52,844 nucleotides of DNA from Fibrobacterales bacterium Fibro_02 (GCA_001603905.1 LVAE01000096.1:1-52844), one strand, 5' to 3'. Shown: positions 27,435-36,198, numbered from the stretch's first letter. Numbers and translations: made by a program. Notes: generated by a model from the letters alone, not told the origin.

Positions 27435-27491
27435 AAACCGTTTGTTGCGACCCTGCCATGATTATGCAGCAGCGGTCAAAGCAGCTATTTT

Positions 27492-28988
27492 TTACTTCAC
27501 CTGGATACGCATCGTGTGACCTTGGCACTTTGCAATGTAGACGCCCTGATGGATTCCCTGCAGTTGCATGGTGGTCGCTTCGGAGGCGTTGTTGCCGGCG
27601 ATGCGGACCAGGTTGCCCTTCAGATCATAAAGCGAAATGTTTCCTATACCGTAAAGGGTGTTTCCGTTACGGGTGAACTTGGCACCCGTTTTAACGGAGC
27701 TCTTAAGCGCGGTCGAACTTTCTCCCGAAATGAAGTCTTCCACATGGGTGACACCCGTATTTACGTAGTCGCCAAGCCCATAGACGCTACGCATGGCGTT
27801 GATGACATCCGTTTCGAGGACCTTGCCCACCGGCGCACTTTGACGGCGGATGTAAGCCATATTGTCATAGCCAGTATCGCTTTCGTTACCCATATCCCAG
27901 AGGATTGGCGTGAGCCCATACTGCTTGGCTGCCGAAACGACATCCTTATGCCACTGCACGCGGCCCTGTTTGTGGAGATTCAGGTCGGAGCCACTCAATT
28001 CCGGAGAGCGGACATTTGCGCCAAATTCGCCCACGATGACCGGGTAACCCTTGTCAACATAGTTCGTCTTCATCTTGGCGAACTGTTCCTGCGGATGGAT
28101 GATGCTTCCGATCTTGGAATCAACGGAACCCGCCCAGGCATTGTAGCCCGCGTTGCGTTTAGGTTCGCTCGCCTTGGTGTAGTCGCCGTAATAGTACTGC
28201 GGCTGAATGGGTTCCTTTGCACCCCAATCCTGTTCCCCAGTCATGAGTGTGTACTGGTACGGATCGTAGTAGTGCACTTCGAACATCAGGCGGCCTTCGA
28301 CCTTATCCGTAGGGAAGGTGGTCACCGGAGCGCTTGCCACAGACTTGTCGATGTCAGTATTGAGGCCCTGAATAATCAAGGTTCGGGTTTCGTTGTTGCC
28401 ACCCGTAGAACGCACTGCATCGATAAAAGTCTGGTAGTAGTGCATAAGCGTAGACACATGCTGCGAGGTCCACGTGTTCACATTCGGACCGGGTTCGTTG
28501 GCGCCAGCAAAAATCAAACGTTCGTTGTAGTCCTTGAACTTATTTGCAATCTGCGTCCAATAAGTTTTCATTTTGTTGTCGATGGTGTTATCGACGCTCG
28601 TGCCAATATTGCTCTGGAACCAGCCGCCTTCACCTTCGTGGTGAATGTTCAAAATCGTGTAGAGACCTGCGCGCATGGCGAAGTCGACCACGGTCTTCAC
28701 GGAATCGAGCCAGGTTTCGGTAACCTTGCCGCCGCTCGTGTGGCTGTCCCAGGCACAGGGAATACGGACCGTGTTGAAGCCGGCTGCCTTGATGGAATCC
28801 ATCAGGTCCTGCGTCGGGTAGGGGTTGCCCCAGCCGGTCGGATCATTAGGCACTTCCATCGAGTTGCCGATGTTGAAACCCAAACCCATGTTGGCCTGGA
28901 CTTCCTTGGCGGTGGGGAGTGTCGCTGCGGTCGCAGAAAGGGTTCCTGCGAGGGCGATGAGGGCGGTTTTAGCAAGAATACGCTTCAT
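27492..28988 (-). CDS. secreted GH5 endoglucanase (cellulase), GH5_4-like
   Basis: A 498-aa secreted beta-1,4-glucanase. Residues 1-22 are a Sec signal peptide ending SATAA. The TIM-barrel (about 28-395) has NMGLGFNIGNSMEV, FNTVRIPCAWDSH, NIHHEGEGGW, acid/base E165 in GANEPG, EVHYYDPYQYT around 237-247 and nucleophile E321 in VIVGEFGAN. The pattern fits subfamily GH5_4. The C-terminal 70 residues (ISLYDLKGNLVRIAG to HTMRIQVK) resemble a type IX secretion sorting-like domain, consistent with export to the cell surface. The gene is monocistronic, with its own promoter-like boxes and terminator. Confidence 0.93.
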   Translation of the reverse strand: MKRILAKTALIALAGTLSATAATLPTAKEVQANMGLGFNIGNSMEVPNDPTGWGNPYPTQDLMDSIKAAGFNTVRIPCAWDSHTSGGKVTETWLDSVKTVVDFAMRAGLYTILNIHHEGEGGWFQSNIGTSVDNTIDNKMKTYWTQIANKFKDYNERLIFAGANEPGPNVNTWTSQHVSTLMHYYQTFIDAVRSTGGNNETRTLIIQGLNTDIDKSVASAPVTTFPTDKVEGRLMFEVHYYDPYQYTLMTGEQDWGAKEPIQPQYYYGDYTKASEPKRNAGYNAWAGSVDSKIGSIIHPQEQFAKMKTNYVDKGYPVIVGEFGANVRSPELSGSDLNLHKQGRVQWHKDVVSAAKQYGLTPILWDMGNESDTGYDNMAYIRRQSAPVGKVLETDVINAMRSVYGLGDYVNTGVTHVEDFISGESSTALKSSVKTGAKFTRNGNTLYGIGNISLYDLKGNLVRIAGNNASEATTMQLQGIHQGVYIAKCQGHTMRIQVK

Positions 28989-29019
28989 TTTCGGTCCTTT
29001 TTTCTTGTTTCACCTTAAA

Positions 29020-29048
29020 TTTATACTGAAAAAAGGCAAAAAGAGCAA
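29020..29048 (-). promoter_or_regulatory. candidate promoter of the GH5 gene
   Basis: On the minus strand TTGCTC (29043-29048), a 17-base spacer and TATAAA (29020-29025) precede the cellulase start by 31 bases. An AAAGGA ribosome binding site lies just before the ATG at 28988. The -35 match is weak; the -10 match and spacing are good. Confidence 0.42.
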
Positions 29049-29126
29049 ATTAAGCGGCAAGCCCTAAAAAAATATTGAATGATTTACAACGGCTATTTTA
29101 TGCTGAAAAGGGCGCATTTCGGATTT

Positions 29127-30293
29127 TTACTTGAAGCTGATTCCGAACGACTTAGGGATTACGATTTCCTTGTAGGCGTTCATCAGGTAGTCATCGGTCA
29201 TGCCAGAGACATAGTCGGCGACAACGCGCGACTTGGACGTCGTTTCCTTATATTCAGCGCACATGGAATTGAACCAGTGATTGATTCCGGTGACCTTTTT
29301 GTCGGAGCCGAGTTCTTCGAGGCATTCTTCCAGAACCGTACGGAACATCGCCTTAATTTTCTCATCTTGCGTAGACTTTTTCGGATTCAGGTAGATATTC
29401 TTGTAGTTCCAATCTTTCAAGCGGTTCAGCGCCTCAAAAACATCCGCCGAAAACGCGAGCGATTCCTTGTCAATGCTGTTGTTGACCAAGTCCTTGATTA
29501 GCGTGTCGACAATGAGGCCATTTTTATCGCCAAGCACTTCCGTGACTTCGCGGGGAAGGCTTTCGCGTTCCACCAGTTTCAAGATGATGGCGTCTTCGAT
29601 ATCGCGGCCAACGTACGCAATCACATCCGAGATGCGCATCACGCAGCCTTCCAGAGTCATCGGCACCATGTTCCTCGACTTAAAATTCCCCTTCAAGCTT
29701 TCGCGGTATTCCGCCAGCAATCTTTCGGGAGTCTTGTTACGGTCGCAGCCGTAGCTGTTCTGCAGAATTTCGCCGTTGTGGCAGATGATTCCGTCGAGGA
29801 CTTGCACGGTAAGGTTCAGGCCTTTTCCGTAGGCTTCGAGATCGTGGAATAGCCTAAAACTTTGGACGTTGTGTTCAAAGACACCTTCGCCCTGTTCCTG
29901 CAGAAATCCCGAAATAATCCGTTCGCCATCGTGGCCAAAAGGCGTATGGCCGACATCGTGACCCAACGAAATCGCCTCGATCAGGTCCTCGTTCAAATTC
30001 AAGAAACGTCCGATGGTCCTTGCGATCTTCGCCACCAGCTGCACGTGGAGCACGCGGTGCGTTATGTGGTCATTTTCGACCAGGTAAAAGACCTGCGTCT
30101 TGTCGATGTAGCGGCTGTAGCAATAGGAATGGATAATCTTGTCCGAATCGTGAAAGAAATCCGGGCGAATATCTTTGGGAGCCTCGTGAAAACGAACCGC
30201 CTGCGTGGACTTGCAAGCATAAGCGGCAAGCGAACTTTCCTTATCGTTCAGGCGGGATTCAATCCGATTCTTTACAGTCGTATTCCATTCCAT
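29127..30293 (-). CDS. dgt: deoxyguanosinetriphosphate triphosphohydrolase-like protein
   Basis: A 388-aa HD-domain dNTP triphosphohydrolase, the length of the stand-alone bacterial dGTPase-like family. The N-terminus has the family signature DFFHDSDKIIHSYCYSRYIDKTQVF. The HD core is RVLHVQLVAKIARTIG with HDVGHTPFGHDGE. A later GCVMRISDVIAYVGRDIED contains the conserved SD..AY..hDIED pattern. Activity would release deoxynucleoside and tripolyphosphate, controlling dNTP pools and possibly restricting phage replication. It is separated from the GH5 gene by 138 bases and from the TPR gene by 56 bases. Confidence 0.9.
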   Translation of the reverse strand: MEWNTTVKNRIESRLNDKESSLAAYACKSTQAVRFHEAPKDIRPDFFHDSDKIIHSYCYSRYIDKTQVFYLVENDHITHRVLHVQLVAKIARTIGRFLNLNEDLIEAISLGHDVGHTPFGHDGERIISGFLQEQGEGVFEHNVQSFRLFHDLEAYGKGLNLTVQVLDGIICHNGEILQNSYGCDRNKTPERLLAEYRESLKGNFKSRNMVPMTLEGCVMRISDVIAYVGRDIEDAIILKLVERESLPREVTEVLGDKNGLIVDTLIKDLVNNSIDKESLAFSADVFEALNRLKDWNYKNIYLNPKKSTQDEKIKAMFRTVLEECLEELGSDKKVTGINHWFNSMCAEYKETTSKSRVVADYVSGMTDDYLMNAYKEIVIPKSFGISFK

Positions 30294-30349
30294 AGGGCAA
30301 CTCCGTTTAGGGAGAATATAATAAACTAGCCCTTTGCGGATCAGAATTT

Positions 30350-31384
30350 TTATTGATCTTTTTCGAATTCCATGATGTCGGCCTGCAAGGTGACATCGTC
30401 AGGGAAATATTTCTGGGCGGCACGCAGAAGGCGGAGAGCCTCGTCATCACGTTTCTGCGCATGTGCATCGTAAGCCATGTTCTTGAAGCCGAAAACGGAT
30501 TCAGTATTTCCCAGCTTGGCGGCCATTTCGTAGGCAGATTCCGCACGGTCGAGGAATTTCGCATCGTAGGCCAAGTTCCCGAGGAAGATGGCAGCATCGC
30601 TGAAGTCGGGCTTGACCTGCACTAAATTATTGAGCACATCCATCGCGACAAAGGGCTTATTGTCTTCGGCAAGGACGTCGGCGAGCTTGTACATGGTAGG
30701 AGCGTCATCGGGACGCACACCCAAAGCCTCGCGGTAGGCACCGGCGCTTTCCTCGTACTGCTTGTTCAAGCGATAAACATCCCCCAGGTAAACGAGGAAG
30801 TCAATTTCTTCGGGGTGAGCGGCATAGCCTTCGCGAATGACAGCAACGGCGCGTTCAAAATCGTTGAGGGCGATATTCGCTTCGGAAAGCTGGTACACGA
30901 TGCTGATATCATCTTTGTCAAGCTGATAGGCTTTTTCGATGGCACGCAGGGCGCCGACCGCGTCGCCGGTTTTACTGTAGGCTTCGCCTAAGTAAAGCCA
31001 ACCGGAAACATTTTCCGGTTCCAGTTTCAACGCACGGTGGTACGCCGCCACACATTCGGGATACTGCTTGAGCCGAAAATAGACGCTCGCCATATTGAAA
31101 AGAGCGGGAGCGAACGAACCGTTCGAAAAGTCGATTGCCTTGCGGTAAGTGGCGGCGGCATTCGGCAAGTCATTCTGCTGGTAATAACTGTTGGCGATGT
31201 TGAAACTGGTAGCGACGGGGTCGGCGCCACGAGATTCCGCCTTACGGTAAAGCATAATTGCCTGCTTGAATTTTCCGTCGCGGTAGAGCGCATTCGCGCG
31301 TTCCATCAAGTCGTAAGAAGACTGCGCCGCGAAAGAGATCGAAGCGAAAACAGCAACAGCGATGAGTAATGAGCGACGAACCAT
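30350..31384 (-). CDS. periplasmic TPR protein of the TonB2-type operon
   Basis: A 344-aa protein with a Sec signal peptide (LLIAVAVFASISFA) and tandem TPR repeats through most of its length, for example ANALYRDGKFKQAIMLYRKA, FNIANSYYQQNDLPNAAATY and GWLYLGEAYSKTGDAVGAL. It is the last gene of the operon, 3 bases after the tonB stop. A TPR protein occupies the same place in Vibrio TonB2 clusters, where it is linked to energy transfer to outer-membrane receptors. A scaffolding role in the periplasm is inferred. Confidence 0.85.
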   Translation of the reverse strand: MVRRSLLIAVAVFASISFAAQSSYDLMERANALYRDGKFKQAIMLYRKAESRGADPVATSFNIANSYYQQNDLPNAAATYRKAIDFSNGSFAPALFNMASVYFRLKQYPECVAAYHRALKLEPENVSGWLYLGEAYSKTGDAVGALRAIEKAYQLDKDDISIVYQLSEANIALNDFERAVAVIREGYAAHPEEIDFLVYLGDVYRLNKQYEESAGAYREALGVRPDDAPTMYKLADVLAEDNKPFVAMDVLNNLVQVKPDFSDAAIFLGNLAYDAKFLDRAESAYEMAAKLGNTESVFGFKNMAYDAHAQKRDDEALRLLRAAQKYFPDDVTLQADIMEFEKDQ

Positions 31385-31387
31385 GAC

Positions 31388-32035
31388 CTAATCCCTAAAC
31401 TTCACTTCAAAAGGTTGTTCCATGCCGCAGAAGGGCACCGCCTTACCCGCCTTTTCAGCCGGCGTAAACGTCATGCGGGAAAGGGCATCGCGGCCTGCAG
31501 CAGCAAGGCCAGAACCCGCCGGGGATTCTTCCAACACCTTGATGTCATAGACATGGCCGCCCGCGTCCACGCAAAAGCTCAAGCGGAGAGTTGCGTCAAT
31601 TTCGTTATCCCTGATCTTGGGCGGCACCTGGAAATTCGCCATACTGCGGCTTTCCGGTTTCTTGTCGACATCGCCCTTTTCTGTCGAAAGCGCACCGCCG
31701 CGAAAATCGGCAACCAGCTCATCGCTGATGGCGGCACCGGCCGTTCCCGAGGCAGCACCGAGATTCATCGCAAAACGCGGACCCGCCTTGGGCGAACGCG
31801 AATTGGACTTCATACGGTTCGGCTTGCGAGTCGGCTTTTTCTTTTCGACCTTCTTCTCGACCTCTTCCACTTTCTTGACACTTACTTCCGTCTTCGCGTA
31901 CTTCTTTTCGTGAAAGACCTTGCCGCTCAAGAACAGGTTCGCCATCGTCACGGAGAACACGAGAAGCATACTCGCGAGGATTGCCGCAAGCAAAATGCTA
32001 AAACGCTTAAAAATTTTCTTTAACAATCTCAACAT
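31388..32035 (-). CDS. tonB: TonB family energy transducer
   Basis: A 215-aa TonB-type protein. One transmembrane segment lies near residues 13-36 (SILLAAILASMLLVFSVTMA). The following periplasmic stretch is Lys/Glu-rich (VEEVEKKVEKKKPTRKP) rather than Pro-rich. The C-terminal domain contains IDATLRLSFCVDAGGHVYDI, the usual TonB-C strand pattern, and ends in PFEVKFRD. It follows exbD after a 56-base gap that contains a palindromic repeat. It should couple the ExbB/ExbD proton channel to receptors such as the one at 49012-51561; the pairing itself is inferred. Confidence 0.85.
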   Translation of the reverse strand: MLRLLKKIFKRFSILLAAILASMLLVFSVTMANLFLSGKVFHEKKYAKTEVSVKKVEEVEKKVEKKKPTRKPNRMKSNSRSPKAGPRFAMNLGAASGTAGAAISDELVADFRGGALSTEKGDVDKKPESRSMANFQVPPKIRDNEIDATLRLSFCVDAGGHVYDIKVLEESPAGSGLAAAGRDALSRMTFTPAEKAGKAVPFCGMEQPFEVKFRD

Positions 32036-32045
32036 TATAAAGCAC

Positions 32046-32076
32046 TGGATCCCGTCGCTACGCTCCAGGATGACAC
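32046..32076 (+). repeat. palindromic repeat copy 1 (exbD-tonB gap)
   Basis: CTGGATCCCGTCGC-TA-CGCTCCAGGATGACA-type unit between exbD and tonB. The outer arms CTGGA and TCCAG can pair. It is the simplest intergenic copy of the dispersed family described in the findings. Confidence 0.75.
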
Positions 32077-32091
32077 TCCCATTTTTAATTT

Positions 32092-32496
32092 CTACTCCGC
32101 CTGGGCCGCAATCGAAACCTTTTTCACTCCGGCGAGATTACACATATCAATCACCTGTACCAGCACGCCCGTTTCAGCTTCCTTGTCCGCAATCACGACT
32201 GCTTCGCGATCGGGAGTCTTCGCCAGCGACTGTTTCAGGATATCCTGCAGGCTCGCCAAATCCACCTGGCGTTCGTTCATGTGAATTGTCCCTTCACGCG
32301 TGATGGCAATGAGCAGATTTTCCTTTTCAAGCTGGCTTGCTGTCTGCGCCTGCGGCTTGGTCACGTCCACGCCCGTTTCGCGGGTAAACGAAGATGTCAC
32401 CACAAAGAAGATGAGCAGGATAAACACGATATCCATCAGCGGGCCCATCTCGATGCCCATATCCTTCTGTTTTCTTCTCGGCAAGTTGAATTTCAT
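32092..32496 (-). CDS. exbD: ExbD/TolR family biopolymer transport protein
   Basis: A 134-aa ExbD protein. Start chosen at the ATG at 32496, which has AGAGG 9 bases upstream; another ATG three codons earlier has no spacing to that site. The motif MGPLMDIVFILLIFFVVTSS holds the transmembrane helix and the conserved proton-carrying Asp (MDIVFILL). The periplasmic part ends ADKEAETGVLVQVIDMCNLA and GVKKVSIAAQ, as in the family. It works with ExbB as a proton channel. Confidence 0.92.
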   Translation of the reverse strand: MKFNLPRRKQKDMGIEMGPLMDIVFILLIFFVVTSSFTRETGVDVTKPQAQTASQLEKENLLIAITREGTIHMNERQVDLASLQDILKQSLAKTPDREAVVIADKEAETGVLVQVIDMCNLAGVKKVSIAAQAE

Positions 32497-32513
32497 ATAA
32501 ATCATCCTCTTGT

Positions 32514-32546
32514 GATTGCCGCGGCCCTACGGGCCTCGCAATGACA
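32514..32546 (+). repeat. palindromic repeat copy 2 (GATTGC variant)
   Basis: GATTGCC, a GGCCC-TAC-GGGCC hairpin, then GCAATGACA, lying just before the 3' end of the 227-aa exbB gene. This is the GATTGC...GCAATGACA variant of the repeat family. Confidence 0.65.
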
Positions 32547-32548
32547 TG

Positions 32549-33232
32549 CTAGCCTTCCGCCTTTTCTACAAAAAAGTTCTCTATGACAGTCGCACCCAGC
32601 TCCAAGTTCTGTCGCAAAATTTCAATTCGTTCATCAAGGCGCTGTTTCAGGAGAGTCAGCGGGAAAGCCACGAGTAGTCCACTCTGCGTCGAGATTAGCG
32701 CCTCCGAAATACCGTCGGCCATCAGCACCGGGTTCTGGTTTCCGTACAGTGTTATCACTTCGAATGTCGAGACCATGCCCGTCACCGTGCCAAGCAGACC
32801 CAAAAGCGGGGCGGCAGATGCCATCACCGAAATAATGTGGGTTCCCTGTTCCATATAGCGGACGGTCTTCATCATACGGACCTGCATATAATCACGAAAC
32901 GATGCAGGATCCTTCGAGGCAATTTCTACAGCCTTGCAAAGTTCCCGACCCAAAAGACCGCCACGTTTACGCAGGCGCTTCATGGCCATTTCGACACCCG
33001 CAGACGACTTGCCGTTCAAACGGTCACGTTCGCCGCCGTTCAGGTCGCGACGCATACGTTTGACCACCTTGTGGACATCGGCACGAAAAAAATCCTTACC
33101 GATGCGCAGCCAGCTCGAGAACAGGTAGTAGAATCCGATAACACCCGCCAACAGGATCGGGAGCATCACCACGCCACCCGCCTGGTAGGTATTCTGCAAG
33201 GATTCAATGAATATGTAATGCGTATTGCTCAT
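32549..33232 (-). CDS. exbB: MotA/TolQ/ExbB proton channel protein (ExbB2-like)
   Basis: A 227-aa inner-membrane protein. A first helix is at about 20-42 (VVMLPILLAGVIGFYYLF) and two more follow residue 130 with the family signature ASAAPLLGLLGTVTGMVSTFE and QSGLLVAFPLTLL. It is the short second ExbB of a TonB2-type set, between the long ExbB and exbD. With ExbD it forms the proton-driven motor for TonB. Repeats flank it on both sides. Confidence 0.93.
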   Translation of the reverse strand: MSNTHYIFIESLQNTYQAGGVVMLPILLAGVIGFYYLFSSWLRIGKDFFRADVHKVVKRMRRDLNGGERDRLNGKSSAGVEMAMKRLRKRGGLLGRELCKAVEIASKDPASFRDYMQVRMMKTVRYMEQGTHIISVMASAAPLLGLLGTVTGMVSTFEVITLYGNQNPVLMADGISEALISTQSGLLVAFPLTLLKQRLDERIEILRQNLELGATVIENFFVEKAEG

Positions 33233-33246
33233 AACATTCAGCTAGA

Positions 33247-33273
33247 GATTGCGTCGCTTCGCTCGCAATGACA
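33247..33273 (+). repeat. palindromic repeat copy 3 (GATTGC variant)
   Basis: GATTGCGTCGCTTCGCTCGC then AATGACA, in the gap between the two exbB-type genes. GATTGC... pairs with ...GCAAT, and GCG pairs with CGC around a TTCG-like loop. Confidence 0.65.
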
Positions 33274-33291
33274 TTCCATTCGCAATGGCGC

Positions 33292-34938
33292 TTATTCAAC
33301 CTTCCCGAAGATTTTGTTCAAGAGCGAGGTGCTCTGCACATAGAGTTCGCTCGTGACCTTTTCAATCTTTTCGCTCAAGAGGCCGTGCAGAATCATCACG
33401 GGGATAGCAATCACGAGACCCGTTTCCGTAGTCACGAGAGCTTCGGAAATACCGCCAGCCAACACGCGAGCATCATTCGTACCCACCTCGGTAATCACGG
33501 TGAAGAGCGTAATGATACCCGTCACCGTACCGAGCAGGCCGAGCAACGGAGCAATCGTCCCCATGGCCGCCAACAGCCCCATACGACGCTCCAATTTCGG
33601 CTGTTCTCGAAGCAGTGCTTCCTGCAAGGAACGTTCCGCATCTTCGCGCTTGTCGCGAGCACGGTTCAGCACGGCGAACAGAACCATTGAAAGACTCGTT
33701 TCCTTCTTGAGGCAAAGGGCGGCGGCATCTTCGTAGTGTCCATCCTTTACAAGCGCGTTCAGTTTTTTCATAAAGCGGCGTCCCAGATGTCCACGGTGAG
33801 TCAACACCAGGAACCGTTCCAGGCAAAGGAGCAGCGCAAAGATTGCCACGAGAGCAAGCGGATACATCACGATTCCGCCCTTCTTGAAGAACGCCTTGAG
33901 TTCCTCGTCCCAAGTAAGTTCCTTTGTATCGGTAATCGTATTCTTGATGGCCTTGTTCTGCAGCACATCGAGTGGGACATTCACCACAGAACCGCTACCG
34001 GCCTGCGTCACGGCCTGCTTGATACTTGCAGACATCTCGGGCGGAAGCGTCGCATTCCATTCAAAAATCTTTCCCTGCAGGGCACCCGAACGGAGCAAGG
34101 CCTGCACATCGCCATTGTCCTGCGCCACTTCGCCAAGGAAGACTGTTCCCAAGCGCAAGCGGTTCACTTTCACGTCGGGGCGGGAACCCACCTGGGACAC
34201 CTCGCGGCCATAGGACTGCGTATACGTCATTTCGTGACGGAGCAACAGGTCGTCCATAAAGCCCTGCATGGCACCGATGGTATTCGGAATCTTCTTGTCG
34301 GCCTCGCCGGCAGCCTGACGGAGCCGAAGCAGTCGACCGTTCATACCCACCGGATAATCACCCATGACATCGCCGAGCGTCTTGTCAATCGAAAGTTTGA
34401 CTTGCGTATTCAAAGCATCGTAAGCGGATTCCTCGGATTGAGCGCGTTCTTCGGCTTCGCTAGTCATATTCTTGCTCGCCATGACTTCCTCGCTCACGCG
34501 GCCAAGATCCGTTGAAAGCTTGGAATAGCGGCCGTCGAGTTCACGCGACTGCGCCTGATGTTCTTCGGTCAGCTGCGATTCGGCATAGCGCTTGCGCCAA
34601 TGTTCCGCCTCAAGCTTTTCAAGCGAATCGGCCTTCTGCAAACGGATGCGGGTCAAGGCGTCTACTTCGCGCTGCAAGTTGCGGACTTCTTCCATCTGCA
34701 GCGAATCCTTGATTCGCGTCTGGTCTTCAGCGGAGACCTTCTTTTCGCCGGAATTCGACCACGGCCACGCAAAAGCGGAGGATGCCGAGAGGAAAAGAAC
34801 CGTAGCAAACAATGCGACTCTGGATCCCGTCAGTCGCTTCGCTCCATCCAGGATGACATTCTTCCTAGATCCTTCGACTGCGCCCTGACGGACTGCGCTC
34901 AAGGTGACACCATCACACATTTTCACATTAAACATCAC
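33292..34938 (-). CDS. long ExbB/TolQ-type protein, TtpC-like
   Basis: A 548-aa protein: signal peptide, a long coiled-coil periplasmic region (about 70-330), then a TolQ/ExbB channel domain with GGIVMYPLALVAIFALLLCLE and MGTIAPLLGLLGTVTGIITLF. This matches TtpC of Vibrio TonB2 systems. The GTG start overlaps the DUF3450 stop. The first 42 codons are odd: they translate two palindromic repeats (MCDGVTLSAVRQGAVEG, NVILDGAKRLTGSR) before the hydrophobic core VALFATVLFLSASSAFA, giving an unusually long signal-peptide n-region. The function is to link TonB complexes across the envelope. Confidence 0.88.
   Translation of the reverse strand: MMFNVKMCDGVTLSAVRQGAVEGSRKNVILDGAKRLTGSRVALFATVLFLSASSAFAWPWSNSGEKKVSAEDQTRIKDSLQMEEVRNLQREVDALTRIRLQKADSLEKLEAEHWRKRYAESQLTEEHQAQSRELDGRYSKLSTDLGRVSEEVMASKNMTSEAEERAQSEESAYDALNTQVKLSIDKTLGDVMGDYPVGMNGRLLRLRQAAGEADKKIPNTIGAMQGFMDDLLLRHEMTYTQSYGREVSQVGSRPDVKVNRLRLGTVFLGEVAQDNGDVQALLRSGALQGKIFEWNATLPPEMSASIKQAVTQAGSGSVVNVPLDVLQNKAIKNTITDTKELTWDEELKAFFKKGGIVMYPLALVAIFALLLCLERFLVLTHRGHLGRRFMKKLNALVKDGHYEDAAALCLKKETSLSMVLFAVLNRARDKREDAERSLQEALLREQPKLERRMGLLAAMGTIAPLLGLLGTVTGIITLFTVITEVGTNDARVLAGGISEALVTTETGLVIAIPVMILHGLLSEKIEKVTSELYVQSTSLLNKIFGKVE
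34820..34858 (+). repeat. palindromic repeat copy 4, inside the TtpC-like gene
   Basis: CTGGATCCCGTCAG-TCGCTTCGCTC-CATCCAGGATGACA-type unit. CTGGAT and ATCCAG form the outer stem. It lies in frame in the signal-peptide region of the 548-aa ExbB-type gene. Confidence 0.75.
34866..34910 (+). repeat. palindromic repeat copy 5, inside the TtpC-like gene
   Basis: A TAGATCCTTCGACTGCG...GCGCTCAAGGTGACAC unit, 7 bases from copy 4 and in the same orientation. It resembles the widespread GATCCTTCGAC...CAGGATGACA repeat type. Confidence 0.65.
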
Positions 34939-35807
34939 TTCTCACCCCCCACGACAGAAAGGCTCACGGGCAGATTCACGATCTGGGGCGGTTTCTTAGC
35001 CTGTTTCACATCGATAGCAAGCCGAACCGCGGCGCGTTCTTCCAGATTCAGATCCTCGTTCCAATCGTAGCTTACCTTTCCGTTTTCCACCTTGCGCACA
35101 AGCGTCCCGAAAACGGTTCCGTTTTCGTCGCTGTAGACCATCCACTGGTTTCCGATGCGCAGGATAGAGGCGTTAATCAGCTCGCCATTCTTACGGGTAA
35201 GCGGACTGTTGATGATTGCCACCTCGTCGCCGAACTTGGTTTCTTCGGCTATGAGCGACTTGAGGCGAGAAAAACCTTCCTCTTCACTGGCGTTGCCACT
35301 TTCGATATCGCGAGTGAGCGACTTGACACGGTCAAGCCTGCTTTCACGTTCCCAGGGGAGCGTTTCGGCCACCTGCGCCTCGAGTTTCTTGCTGATACCC
35401 GCCAGTTCCGCACGAAGGGCCTTGCGCTTGGCAGCCACATTGTCGCTGCGGTTCTTGGCGCGGGCCTGCTTGTTGCGTTCCGTCTGGAGTTCTCCCGCGA
35501 CCGCCTTGATTTTGCTGTTCAGGCTGTCGATTTCGGCGCGGCGGCGTTCCGTATCGGCCTTGTAGCGCTGCGAAAGCGTCTTGTAACGGGAATCATCCGC
35601 CTTGAGCATCGAGTCTGTCGAGGCTATCTGGCGGTTCAATTTCTGGATTTCGGAATTGAGTTTTTCCTTTTCGAGCTTGAGGTCGCGAATTTCGGCGTCA
35701 CGGTCGGCAAGAGCCACCCCCGAAAACAGCAGCACAAGAAGCATCAAATGTGCCAAAGGCACTAATTTCAGTCGTTTCATAACTTTCCACAATAGGGTTT
35801 GTTTCAA
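34935..35807 (-). CDS. DUF3450 family periplasmic coiled-coil protein
   Basis: A 290-aa protein with an N-terminal signal or anchor segment (LAHLMLLVLLFSGVALA) and a coiled coil over about 40-180 (IRDLKLEKEKLNSEIQKLN and similar). The C-terminal part contains RIGNQWMVYSDENGTVFGTL and FGDEVAIINS, the DUF3450 pattern. It is the first gene of the six-gene operon, as in Vibrio TonB2 loci, and its stop overlaps the ttpC-like GTG. The product probably spans part of the periplasm in the TonB2 complex. Confidence 0.85.
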   Translation of the reverse strand: MKQTLLWKVMKRLKLVPLAHLMLLVLLFSGVALADRDAEIRDLKLEKEKLNSEIQKLNRQIASTDSMLKADDSRYKTLSQRYKADTERRRAEIDSLNSKIKAVAGELQTERNKQARAKNRSDNVAAKRKALRAELAGISKKLEAQVAETLPWERESRLDRVKSLTRDIESGNASEEEGFSRLKSLIAEETKFGDEVAIINSPLTRKNGELINASILRIGNQWMVYSDENGTVFGTLVRKVENGKVSYDWNEDLNLEERAAVRLAIDVKQAKKPPQIVNLPVSLSVVGGEK

Positions 35808-35884
35808 AATTACATATTTAAAACACCCAACCTAGCGGAAAGTGTCACCTAGACAACATATTTTTTTGTTTTTACAGCAAACAA

Positions 35885-36184
35885 TTAGGCGATATTCAAA
35901 ACGCTTACGAATCCGGTCAGCTCAAAGACTTCACGGACCTCGTCGTTCACGTGGGCAATCGTCATCTTGCCACCCGTGGTCATCATTTTCTTCTGCGAAA
36001 TCAGCAGCCCACGGAGCCCTGCAGACGAAATGAAGTCTACCCTGCCGAAATCCACGACAAAGTTCTTGCTCTTGTTGCAGGCGCTCTCCAGTTCCGCCTC
36101 GAAAGCCGGAGCCGTAGCCGAATCAATAATTCCGTCAACAAACAGCGTCAAAACGCCACCGTCTTCATGTCTCGTAATCTGCAT
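35885..36184 (-). CDS. STAS-domain protein (anti-sigma factor antagonist-like)
   Basis: A 99-aa single STAS domain. I start it at the ATG at 36184, which has GGAG six bases upstream; the open frame extends to a TTG four codons earlier. The motif VDFISSAGLRGLL carries the serine that switch kinases phosphorylate in SpoIIAA-like proteins. Such proteins act in partner-switching control of sigma factors or secreted-signal pathways. No kinase or phosphatase gene is adjacent. It lies 14 bases after the FISUMP gene and is likely cotranscribed with it. Confidence 0.88.
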   Translation of the reverse strand: MQITRHEDGGVLTLFVDGIIDSATAPAFEAELESACNKSKNFVVDFGRVDFISSAGLRGLLISQKKMMTTGGKMTIAHVNDEVREVFELTGFVSVLNIA

Positions 36185-36198
36185 ACAACACTCCAAAA

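Noticed and set aside
27516..29018. 500-codon plus-strand frame opposite the GH5 cellulase
   Set aside because: The minus strand encodes an unmistakable cellulase with promoter and terminator; the plus frame shows no recognisable protein.
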